A stretch of 64,000 bases of DNA from Paraglaciecola sp. MB-3u-78. GTDB lineage: Bacteria; Pseudomonadota; Gammaproteobacteria; Enterobacterales; Alteromonadaceae. Below the pieces are notes generated by a model. The model ran no database searches, was not told the origin of the DNA, and saw only the letters and a program-made list of their open reading frames with translations. Below are positions 27,659 through 35,619 of this stretch, piece after piece. Each line of letters begins with the position of its first letter. The stretch's first letter is position 1. The position numbers and the translations under genes are program-made. Location: contig NZ_PJCF01000008.1 in the NCBI RefSeq assembly GCF_002835935.1, positions 62,001-126,000 on the forward strand. The letters run 5' to 3'.

Positions 27659-28705
27659 TTACGCGTCTTGGCGAATTTCAACTAAGTTGAAATTCGCTTG
27701 GGTGTCTCCTACCACCATTATTTTGCAGCGTCCCCAACTTTTAGGAATTTTCCATTCTGTATATTCTGCAACGGTATACTTTTCTCTTTTGTTATCACAA
27801 CGCAGTTCTACCGTATCGAGCGTACCTGCGATATCACTAAACATAAAACGGTTACGACTAAGAGAATGCCACCAATCACCATTGCTACCTACTTCTCCTT
27901 GCACGACAATAAAATCTTGATTTTTTAAGACCTGCCGAGCTTGAGTTGCATATTTTTCTAGGACACTGACTGTTTTTTCATTATCAGGACGCTGCTCAAT
28001 TTGTGCATATGTCTCTAAAGCATCTGAAAATAATGATGCCTTTATTTCTAAAATAAATTTTTGATGTAAAAGATAAATGTAATACTGATCACCGACATAT
28101 GTGCTGCTTTTATTAGAGGAAACGACTCTCTTGAGACTACTTAATTGAGAACTTTCTTGGCCTTGTGCTTTTGCAATCTCAGACTTCAACATCCAAAACC
28201 ATGCGTCTTCGTAACTATTCCAGATTTTACCTTCACCCATTTGGGTAATAAGTTGTTCAGCTAAAACGATATTATCTGCTCTTAATGCCTCATCTGCATT
28301 TTTATATTCCCTGACAAATCGTTTTCTTCCGCCCTTTGTTCCCTTATCTAATTTAAAATCAATTTGCACACTATTACGACACTGTTCGATTTTTTCTCCG
28401 TTACGGATAGCAGGAGAATATTGCCATTGTTTAATCGCTCTCAAACTCGCCTTCTCGAAGCCACGAATGCCAGATGAGTCTTCAATAACAGGATCGACCA
28501 CTGCACCATTTTCATCCACAACAAAACTTAGCTTGACCCAACCTTCATTTCCATTTCGAGCAGCTTTGGTTGGGAATCTAGGTGAAACACGTTCGATAGG
28601 TTCGGCCGGAATAATACTCTCTACCCACTCAACGTTCGATGATGGCTCTGGTTCAGCGATTAGAAACGTCGAAAAGAAAGATAAAGCAATCATAGAGAAT
28701 TTCAT
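27659..28705 (-). CDS. Secreted protein with TonB C-terminal-like domain
   Basis: 348 residues from ATG 28705, which has AAGGAC upstream and starts a signal peptide (MKFSMIALSFFSTFLIA); the longer frame upstream has no such features. A TonB_C-like domain follows at about 30-115 (ERVSPRFPTKAARNGNEGWV, VDENGAVVDPVI, ASLRAIKQWQYSPAIRNGE), the YP/FP...GWV...AL..W.Y.PA pattern of periplasmic TonB domains. There is no membrane anchor or Pro-rich linker, so it cannot be a full energy transducer. The remaining 230 residues are not recognised. Homologous domains occur in free periplasmic proteins of this order. Confidence 0.8.
   Translation of the reverse strand: MKFSMIALSFFSTFLIAEPEPSSNVEWVESIIPAEPIERVSPRFPTKAARNGNEGWVKLSFVVDENGAVVDPVIEDSSGIRGFEKASLRAIKQWQYSPAIRNGEKIEQCRNSVQIDFKLDKGTKGGRKRFVREYKNADEALRADNIVLAEQLITQMGEGKIWNSYEDAWFWMLKSEIAKAQGQESSQLSSLKRVVSSNKSSTYVGDQYYIYLLHQKFILEIKASLFSDALETYAQIEQRPDNEKTVSVLEKYATQARQVLKNQDFIVVQGEVGSNGDWWHSLSRNRFMFSDIAGTLDTVELRCDNKREKYTVAEYTEWKIPKSWGRCKIMVVGDTQANFNLVEIRQDA
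27671..27697. terminator. Perfect 12-bp hairpin between convergent genes
   Basis: GCGAATTTCAAC, loop TAA, GTTGAAATTCGC: a perfect inverted repeat located in the last codons of the leftward gene and 36 bp after the srmB stop codon. There is no T-tract on either side, so its role as a terminator or transcript-stabilising hairpin is inferred from position. Confidence 0.5.
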
Positions 28706-28844
28706 TTTATGTCCTTGAAAAGTGATATTATATTGTGAAGTTTTATGGGCTGATGATAGATATCTATTTATGCAATTACAAGTAAAGTAAACCGAACGTA
28801 TTTGCTGAATCACGTAACATTGCCATTATTTTAAAGGATAACAT

Positions 28845-29447
28845 GTGAGTAAAAAAATAGTCCTTGCTACAGGTAACAAAGGTAAAGTTAAAGAACTTGC
28901 TCGTATGTTGTCAGGTTTAGGTATTGAAGTATTACCACAAAGCGAATTTGACGTAGCAGAAGTAGCTGAAACAGGGTCCACGTTTGTTGAGAATGCAATA
29001 ATCAAAGCTCGCCACGCTGCAAAGCAAACAGGTTTGCCTGCTATCGCTGACGATTCGGGTTTGGCAGTGAATGCACTGGGTGGCGAACCCGGCGTTTATT
29101 CTGCGCGGTATTCGGGAGACCAAGCGACAGATAAAAGCAATATTACTAAGTTACTGAGTGTCATGGCTGATGTTCCAAAAGCTAAACGCCAAGCCAAATT
29201 TTTATGTGTATTGGTGTATATGCGTCACGGGGATGATCCCACGCCTATTATTTGCCAAGGTGAATGGTGTGGTGAGATCACGACTGAGCAACAAGGTAAA
29301 AATGGCTTTGGTTACGATCCAGTCTTTTGGGTCAAAGAACAAAATTGTAGTTCTGCTCAGTTGTCACCCGAACAGAAAAATGCATTCAGTCACCGCGGTA
29401 AAGCCTTAAAACTGCTGTTAGCCCAACTACAAAAACAAATAGGTTAA
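28845..29447 (+). CDS. rdgB: XTP/dITP diphosphatase (Ham1/RdgB)
   Basis: 200 residues starting at GTG 28845 with AAAGGA 5-6 nt upstream. The family motifs [12 protein letters not shown] (N-terminus), [38 protein letters not shown] and the C-terminal FSHRGKAL are all present. It hydrolyses non-canonical purine triphosphates (XTP, dITP, ITP) to monophosphates and so protects DNA. It lies 4 bp upstream of hemW, the standard gammaproteobacterial pairing. Confidence 0.95.
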   Translation: MSKKIVLATGNKGKVKELARMLSGLGIEVLPQSEFDVAEVAETGSTFVENAIIKARHAAKQTGLPAIADDSGLAVNALGGEPGVYSARYSGDQATDKSNITKLLSVMADVPKAKRQAKFLCVLVYMRHGDDPTPIICQGEWCGEITTEQQGKNGFGYDPVFWVKEQNCSSAQLSPEQKNAFSHRGKALKLLLAQLQKQIG

Positions 29448-29451
29448 AGAC

Positions 29452-30612
29452 TTGTCACAACCACTTACGCTTAAATTACCGCCTCTTTCGTTGTATATCC
29501 ATATTCCTTGGTGTGTACAAAAATGCCCTTACTGTGATTTTAATTCTCACGGGCAAAAACAACAGGTGTTGCCTGAAACTGAATATGTCAGCCACTTGTT
29601 AGATGACTTAACTGAAGATGCTAAATTGGTAGGCGACAGAGCTATTCATAGTATTTTTATTGGTGGTGGCACACCAAGTTTGTTTTCCCAGCAAGCTATC
29701 CACACTCTTTTAGAGGGAGTGAAAAAACGAGTGAATTTGTTAGCTGATGCTGAAATCACCATGGAAGCGAATCCCGGCACAGTGGAAAGCCAACGATTTG
29801 CTGATTATGTCAAAGCAGGCATTACACGCATTTCCATAGGTGTGCAAAGTTTTCAACCAGACAAACTCACAGCGCTTGGTCGGATCCATGATGAGAATCA
29901 GGCGCTTAAAGCTGTGGAATTGGCCAAAAGCATAGGACTCAATAGTTTTAACCTAGACCTAATGCATGGCTTACCTAAACAATCTTTAGAAGATGCGATG
30001 TTTGATTTAAACACCGCCATAACCCAACAACCTCCACACTTATCTTGGTATCAATTAACCATTGAACCGAATACACAGTTTCATTCTAAGCCGCCTAAAT
30101 TGCCAGAGGATGAAGTGTTGTGGGATATTCAAGAACAAGGTGATGAGTTACTCCGGCAAGCGGGATTCGAACAATACGAGATTTCTGCATACAGTCAAGC
30201 AGGGCAACAATGTCGGCATAATTTAAATTATTGGCGTTTTGGTGACTACTTAGGCATTGGTTGTGGCGCACACGGTAAAATCACACTGGCCAATGAAAAT
30301 CAGATAATTCGCACGGTTAAGGTTAAACACCCCAAGGGTTATATGGATTTAACCCGCAGTTATACGAGCGATAACAAAGTCGTACCTAGCCAAGAATTGC
30401 CTTTTGAGTTTTTTATGAATCGCTTTCGTTTACTTGAACCCTGCCCTAAGTCAGATTATTCAGACTTTACTGGTTTATCTCTAGATAACGCCACCAAACA
30501 AAACCTACAAAGTGCGATAACTCGTGGCTTGTTGCTTGAGTCAGATGATGAATGGCAAGTCACACCTTTAGGCAGGCGTTATTTAAATACGTTATTGGAA
30601 ATGATGGTATAG
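29452..30612 (+). CDS. hemW: Radical SAM heme chaperone HemW
   Basis: 386 residues. HIPWCVQKCPYCDFNSHG holds the radical SAM CxxxCxxC cluster motif; GGGTPSLF, RISIGVQSFQ, LNSFNLDLMHGLP and YEISAYSQ follow HemW, and the C-terminal winged domain ends the protein. The family was long annotated as oxygen-independent coproporphyrinogen oxidase, but the HemW branch binds heme and delivers it to respiratory proteins. The start is TTG at 29452, four bases after rdgB, so the two are translationally linked. Confidence 0.93.
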   Translation: MSQPLTLKLPPLSLYIHIPWCVQKCPYCDFNSHGQKQQVLPETEYVSHLLDDLTEDAKLVGDRAIHSIFIGGGTPSLFSQQAIHTLLEGVKKRVNLLADAEITMEANPGTVESQRFADYVKAGITRISIGVQSFQPDKLTALGRIHDENQALKAVELAKSIGLNSFNLDLMHGLPKQSLEDAMFDLNTAITQQPPHLSWYQLTIEPNTQFHSKPPKLPEDEVLWDIQEQGDELLRQAGFEQYEISAYSQAGQQCRHNLNYWRFGDYLGIGCGAHGKITLANENQIIRTVKVKHPKGYMDLTRSYTSDNKVVPSQELPFEFFMNRFRLLEPCPKSDYSDFTGLSLDNATKQNLQSAITRGLLLESDDEWQVTPLGRRYLNTLLEMMV

Positions 30613-30639
30613 CTCAATAGTTATACCCATTCATCATAA

Positions 30640-30775
30640 TTTCTTTCCTCTGTGTAACGCAGCGCTCGGCGTCCGACGCTCTTTGTTCTCTGTGGTGAAT
30701 TTGTTTGTAATTGAAAAGCCAAAGAACAAGATATTTGAACCACCGAGGACGCAGAGAGAAAAGCAAAGCCTATTG
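30640..30775. repeat. Imperfect inverted repeat of the CTCTGTGGT type
   Basis: CTCTGTGGTGAATTTG on the left faces CACCGAGGACGCAGAGAG on the right, an imperfect palindrome of the widespread intergenic GAACCACAGAGGACACAGAG motif. It lies between hemW and a gene coming the other way. No coding potential is seen. Nature unknown; possibly a small dispersed repeat. Confidence 0.45.
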
Positions 30776-30880
30776 ATTATCCAAATCTTATTCTGATCAA
30801 ATTTCGGGAGTAAATTGGCTGAGATCGTAATTAGATCACACTTTAAAATGGAATAGTATTAAATCTATCTACGTCATGCG

Positions 30881-31669
30881 CTATTCATGCATATAAGCAT
30901 TGGTACCAGTTAATAATACATTGTATGGCTTTAGTTCTTTAATAGAAGCTCTGAGTTTATCCTCAGCCTTATCTAATTCTTTGAATCGATTACAAAACCA
31001 TTGGGCCTTAAGCTTTAGGGTTTCAGCTTTTGGACCTACGGTTTGACCAATTTCTTCACCTAAACTTTCTAACTGGTTAGCTATAGTGGCAACTTTTTCT
31101 TTACTCACCTCACCATTAGCAACCAGTCCACCGATAACCGATAAAATGCCACCTACAGAAGTGCTGATTGCGTCTTCTAACTGTTCTTCCAATTCGCGGT
31201 CGACCAAATCGTTTACTTGCTCAAGACTGCCAGGGCCCATGTAAAAATTATCGTTCGCACGGATAAACTTCTCTTTGACACTCATTTGCACACGTTCGAG
31301 AGATTTTTGTAGTTTTTTCTGACTTTTATCGTCTTTTACTAAGCCGCTATACACTTGCTCAATAGTTTCTACCGCAAGCTCTACACCTTCGTTTGCCAAC
31401 AATATCATTTTAGGCACAACTTGATGGATACCGGCAGAAAACTCAGCAAGCTCAAGTTCTCGTTTCTCATCTAAGTCAATCCATTCACCTTGAACAATAA
31501 GCTGTGATGGATGGTTAATCTGGTACACAGCCCGGCCACCAGGTCCAATGACTCGGATTTGTTGTTCGCTCACTACCACACCATAATTAAGAGACACTTC
31601 ACAATCTGTGCTTGCATCAACAGTTGAGCTTAAGCTTATTATCAGTAAAGTAAAAACTAAAAAACGCAT
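30881..31669 (-). CDS. DUF2884 (YggN-like) periplasmic protein
   Basis: 262 residues from ATG 31669 (GGAA upstream; the signal peptide MRFLVFTLLIISLSSTVDAS starts here, whereas the 27 codons above it do not look like a protein). Body: CEVSLNYGVVVSEQQIRV, a middle helix-rich part with a Gly-rich turn (VGGILSVIGGL), and a C-terminal CNRFKELDKAEDKLR. This is the layout of E. coli YggN / DUF2884, a periplasmic protein of unknown role. It may be the third gene after two Lcl-domain genes, though 89 bp separate it from the nearer one. Confidence 0.8.
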   Translation of the reverse strand: MRFLVFTLLIISLSSTVDASTDCEVSLNYGVVVSEQQIRVIGPGGRAVYQINHPSQLIVQGEWIDLDEKRELELAEFSAGIHQVVPKMILLANEGVELAVETIEQVYSGLVKDDKSQKKLQKSLERVQMSVKEKFIRANDNFYMGPGSLEQVNDLVDRELEEQLEDAISTSVGGILSVIGGLVANGEVSKEKVATIANQLESLGEEIGQTVGPKAETLKLKAQWFCNRFKELDKAEDKLRASIKELKPYNVLLTGTNAYMHE

Positions 31670-31758
31670 AAAATTCCGATGATCATAAGTCCAAAGGCAG
31701 TGTGCCTTTAAACAAAAAAAATGCAATATCAGATCAGACAGGACAGGCAAAACTTAGG

Positions 31759-32259
31759 TTAATCAGCAGTTCGCACCAAACGCATAAAAACAAATAAGTT
31801 TTTATCCTTAAGAGAATTGCTGCTGTTAGAAAACGCAATCACCCATGCACGCTGTGGATCAACAACAGAAGGTGTGGAAGTCCAATAAGCGTCAGAATAG
31901 GTATTCGGAAAAAATAATTCGTTAATGGCTGGGCGCACGCAGCTTCGCTCGGTCAAACTGGCTAATTCTTTCATATTGGGTACTCGCCAACCTAATTTGT
32001 CAGCATATTTGTAACCATGGGCTGCTTGTAATGCTTTTTGCCAAGTCAGTTTACTGGCATCACCCGTACAGGTTTCATCTGTCCACGTTTGACCAAAACT
32101 ACAACGCATCCACTCTAGGCCCAACAACGCATCAGTCGCGGTGCCGTCACTATTATCCACGAATTCATCTATTTTTAAGGTTACATCGAAGTCCGGCAAA
32201 CAGGTTTGGCTTGTGGCTACACAGGAGACAAAAAAACAAAAAAGACAAAACACTCTCAT
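31759..32259 (-). CDS. Secreted Lcl-domain (DUF1566) protein
   Basis: 166 residues with a signal peptide (MRVFCLFCFFVSCVA). The single domain carries NSDGTATDALLGLEWMRC, TWQKALQAA, WRVPNMKELASL, AYWTSTPSV and FVFMRLVRTAD, the recognised DUF1566/Lcl pattern seen in Legionella collagen-like protein tails and many surface proteins. Function is unclear, often adhesion-like. It ends 15 bp downstream of the larger Lcl protein gene and shares its domain, so the pair may be a duplication with one copy lacking the PKD part. Confidence 0.85.
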   Translation of the reverse strand: MRVFCLFCFFVSCVATSQTCLPDFDVTLKIDEFVDNSDGTATDALLGLEWMRCSFGQTWTDETCTGDASKLTWQKALQAAHGYKYADKLGWRVPNMKELASLTERSCVRPAINELFFPNTYSDAYWTSTPSVVDPQRAWVIAFSNSSNSLKDKNLFVFMRLVRTAD

Positions 32260-32274
32260 AATATCATCCTCATA

Positions 32275-33978
32275 TTATCGCCCGGCCCTGACTAATCGCA
32301 CTCTACCCGCGGTCGATTTGTTTAAAAAATTATCATTGCCTGAGGCAAAGTCAATCGCCCAGGCATTTTGCCCTTGCCCGTTATTAAAACCATCGGCACT
32401 TGAATCTTGCGTCCAATACCAAACAGGCGCCGTTAATGAGTCGGTCGTGTTCGGAAAATAACTGGCATCAATCATAGGGGCAACGGCTTGACCAAAATGC
32501 AATATTGATAACAACTCATTGTGTGTCGGTAACCGCCAATCCCTAAAATTACATAACCCCTTAGAGTTAACCTCAGCTAGATAGCTTTCCGTGTTGCAAT
32601 TCGTCAGTGAACAGCTTGCTGTGATACCACTTTCATCGCCATCAAAGCCTCCATCTTCATCACTTTGATACCAAGAGTAACTGTAACTGGCACTATGTAG
32701 GGTGGAAGTAAGAACATCGGTTTTTGACTCCCAAATCAAACCAGTGATGTTATCTCGCACACAACTCCAAGAGAGTGTTTCATCGTCGACCTCATCACCA
32801 ATGTCATCGAGACGGGAAAAATCAAAACCTTGTTCTCCCCTTCCCGCTTTTTCAGATAAGCCATTAGCGTGAATAATATCTTGGCCACGTTGACCATCTT
32901 GTCCGGGATAATCTGCTTGATAATCACTGAGTATTTGTGAATCGGTTGCTTGTAAAATAACCCCAGTATCATTAATCGGTTGGATCGGCAGTGGTTTGAT
33001 GGTGACCGTCAAACTATCGTCGACAAAATGCCCCTGTGCGTCCTCTACACGTAGGGTAAAGGTAAGGGTTTCAGTGCCGAGCACTGCTGGCGCGATGGCG
33101 ACTGTTTGCAATGCATTGGGGCTTTCAATTTGTGGATCTTTTTCAGAGTCATTCAACCAAGTAAAGACTAAAGGTTCTGACGTCGCTACTGTGGTGCTAG
33201 CAATACCGTTTAGGTTAATGCTCTCCCCCGTAAATACTTGATGATTAATACCGGCATTCACTTCAGGCAAAGTATCTGCAGAACTTAGTATAACCAAGGT
33301 TACAATTTTAACATCTTCGGCTCCCTCTTGGTCGGTAACGGTCAGGGTGATAGAAACTGAATTGGGATCAGTAAGTATCGGTGTATTAAAAGCCAAACTG
33401 TCACCATGTAAACTAATGCCTGTTAATACCGACTCACCGGCAGTTTGTTGCCACAAATATGCCGCAATGGGGTTATCAGAATCAATGCTATCTGTGTCTT
33501 TACTGGCGCTGGCATCTAGAATGACTTCATAACCTGCTGGGAATTGATGAATATTTAGCCCTTCGAACTGAGTCACTTGTATCTCTGCAGAAGGAGATAT
33601 GTTCACAGGATTAACCTGATACATCACAGAATCATTGCCCGTATTGCCGTTTGCATCCGTCACTTGGACAGTGAAAGTGTAAGTCAAGATATCGGTAGTC
33701 TTTGGAGTCGTAAAAGTTGCGGTGCCCACAGCCCCATCATCTTGGGTAATAGTAATATCGGGGGTAACACTCCAAGCGTAGGTCAAAGCATCCGTCTGGC
33801 CACTAGCTTGGGCACTCAAAGTCAGGGTAGTTTGTTCGTCGACAAATTGATCAGCGCCAGCATTAACCAGCACCATAGGAGTAGGTGTGTCAGTATCACT
33901 ATCGAGACTACTTCCCGAACAGCCCACTAAAAAAACGGAAAGACACAGAACAGTCAAAAAGTGGTTATGGACAGTCAT
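32275..33978 (-). CDS. Lipoprotein with PKD-like repeats and C-terminal Lcl (DUF1566) domain
   Basis: 567 residues from ATG 33978 (a TTG at 33990 is less likely). The lipobox VFLVGC puts a lipidated Cys near residue 20. Three PKD/immunoglobulin-like repeats follow, each with VxAGxxQxVxxxxxxxLxxxAS and LTYTFTVQVTDANG-type ends (about 35-130, 130-235, 240-330). The last 200 residues are an Lcl domain: WSCVRDNITGLIWESK, CNFRDWRLPTHNELLSI, VWYWTQDS, AWAIDFASG and RVRLVRAG. It is probably a surface-exposed adhesin-like lipoprotein. No ribosome site is obvious for either start. Confidence 0.85.
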   Translation of the reverse strand: MTVHNHFLTVLCLSVFLVGCSGSSLDSDTDTPTPMVLVNAGADQFVDEQTTLTLSAQASGQTDALTYAWSVTPDITITQDDGAVGTATFTTPKTTDILTYTFTVQVTDANGNTGNDSVMYQVNPVNISPSAEIQVTQFEGLNIHQFPAGYEVILDASASKDTDSIDSDNPIAAYLWQQTAGESVLTGISLHGDSLAFNTPILTDPNSVSITLTVTDQEGAEDVKIVTLVILSSADTLPEVNAGINHQVFTGESINLNGIASTTVATSEPLVFTWLNDSEKDPQIESPNALQTVAIAPAVLGTETLTFTLRVEDAQGHFVDDSLTVTIKPLPIQPINDTGVILQATDSQILSDYQADYPGQDGQRGQDIIHANGLSEKAGRGEQGFDFSRLDDIGDEVDDETLSWSCVRDNITGLIWESKTDVLTSTLHSASYSYSWYQSDEDGGFDGDESGITASCSLTNCNTESYLAEVNSKGLCNFRDWRLPTHNELLSILHFGQAVAPMIDASYFPNTTDSLTAPVWYWTQDSSADGFNNGQGQNAWAIDFASGNDNFLNKSTAGRVRLVRAGR

Positions 33979-34238
33979 GGTAATAAACAATCATTTATCT
34001 TCTAAAGCAATATATTAGGTAAAACTATGCAGTTACTGTACCAGTCACACGTTATTAATATGCCAGAGTGTAAATTCCTGTCTGAATCAATAAGTCGTCA
34101 CTCAACCAAACAACGTACAGGCTTAATCCGTACTCCAAGAGCTAAAATAGAATAAGGGTATTGAGGGTAATAAAACCAATATTAGGTGAATTACGTGATT
34201 GCTCGACGTCATAAAATCCCCCTCTCAATTTAATATAA

Positions 34239-35597
34239 CTAGCTGCCAGTTTTAACATCTTCTAAATGATATTTTTCAATCAAAGAATACAATGTAGGTC
34301 GAGTGACGCCTAAAAGTTCAGCAGTTTTAGACATGTTATGTTCTGCCACCAAAAATGCATTACGTATTGCCCTACTTTCAGCATGTTCTCTGACTTCTCG
34401 TAAATTAAGGGTGTCGATACTGGGTCCATCATCATGCAACAACAAGCTCAAATCTTCTGCCTGAATATGAGTACCCTCTGCCATAATCACTGCAGATTTT
34501 AGTTTATTTTGAAGTTCACGAATATTACCCGGCCATTTATGTTGTTTCATTGCTTTGATGGCTGAATCACTAAATCCTTTAATCTTGGTTTTAAACTCTT
34601 CATTATATTGCGCCAAGAAGGTCTTAGCCAATAACACCACATCATTATCACGATCTCTAAGTGGTGGGATGATGATACTAATTTCACCTACTCGGTAGAA
34701 CAAATCTTCACGGAAAGTTTGATCCGCTACCATAGTTGGAATATCTCTATGAGTGGCGCAAATCACCCGAATATTCACAGGTATTTCAGAGCGTCCTCCC
34801 ACTCGTTCAATCACACGTTCTTGTAAAAAACGTAGCATTTTGGCTTGTAAACCAATGGGCATGTCGCCAATTTCATCTAAAAACAAAGTACCGTCCTGAG
34901 CTGTTTCTATCTTTCCTGGTGTGGTTTTATTGGCACCAGTGAATGCACCTTTTTCATAACCAAATAATTCACTTTCTAATAAATTTTCTGGGATTGAGGC
35001 ACAATTAATCGCTACAAAAGCTTTATCTTTACGTAGGCTGTGTTCATGAATACTCCGGGCAAACACCTCTTTTCCTGTGCCACTTTCACCGAGTAATAAG
35101 GTACTGATATCAGTTTGCGCGATACGCTCCGCTTTTCTGCTAGCAGCTAAGAGCCCTTCACTTTGACCAATGATCTTGTCCATTGAAGGTGCCATTTTGG
35201 CCAAATGACGATTTTCCATTTCTAAATTAAACAAATTAATGGCACGGCTAACTAAAATTTGAATGGTGTCTGAGTCGATTGGTTTTTGATAAAAATCATA
35301 CGCACCTAAATTCACAGCTTTCAGAGCATTTTTTTTGTCATTATTGCCGGTTATAACTATGACTTTTGTTTGTGGCGCTAAGGCTAAAATTTCTTCTAGG
35401 GTGGCTAACCCTTCAGTTGCATTACTTGGGTCGGGCGGCAAGCCTAAATCAAGTGTGACAATTTTTGGTTCAAAACGCCGCAACTGTGCAATAGCCGAGG
35501 TGCGATCTTCGGCAAAAATAACGTCATAGCCTGAAAAACTCCATTTTAATTGTTTTTGGATCCCTAAATCGTCATCGACGACCAAAATCTTGTCCAT
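34239..35597 (-). CDS. prsR: PEP-CTERM-box response regulator PrsR (sigma-54 activator)
   Basis: 452 residues: receiver domain 1-125 (MDKILVVDDDLGIQKQL, LDLGLPPDP with the phospho-Asp near 52, VITGNN, YQKPID), AAA+ sigma-54 interaction domain about 145-370 (GESGTGKE, GAFTGANKTTPG, DEIGDMP, RVICATHRD, FREDLFYRVGEI) and a Fis-type helix-turn-helix (AELLGVTRPTLYSLIEKYHLE). The receiver spacing and the KPIDxDT end fit PrsR of PEP-CTERM/exosortase bacteria. Downstream of prsK with a 22-bp gap, so one operon and a matched pair. No exosortase or PEP-CTERM protein lies in the window. Confidence 0.85.
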   Translation of the reverse strand: MDKILVVDDDLGIQKQLKWSFSGYDVIFAEDRTSAIAQLRRFEPKIVTLDLGLPPDPSNATEGLATLEEILALAPQTKVIVITGNNDKKNALKAVNLGAYDFYQKPIDSDTIQILVSRAINLFNLEMENRHLAKMAPSMDKIIGQSEGLLAASRKAERIAQTDISTLLLGESGTGKEVFARSIHEHSLRKDKAFVAINCASIPENLLESELFGYEKGAFTGANKTTPGKIETAQDGTLFLDEIGDMPIGLQAKMLRFLQERVIERVGGRSEIPVNIRVICATHRDIPTMVADQTFREDLFYRVGEISIIIPPLRDRDNDVVLLAKTFLAQYNEEFKTKIKGFSDSAIKAMKQHKWPGNIRELQNKLKSAVIMAEGTHIQAEDLSLLLHDDGPSIDTLNLREVREHAESRAIRNAFLVAEHNMSKTAELLGVTRPTLYSLIEKYHLEDVKTGS

Positions 35598-35619
35598 GTG
35601 TCAAAACCCTTTTTAATTG

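Noticed and set aside
27659-28705. A second TonB energy transducer
   Set aside because: It has the C-terminal domain pattern but no membrane anchor or Pro-rich spacer, and the domain lies at the N-terminal side rather than at the end.
30613-30880. Small RNA gene or CRISPR-like repeat after hemW
   Set aside because: Only one pair of imperfect arms is seen, with no regular repeat spacing and no promoter-terminator pair.
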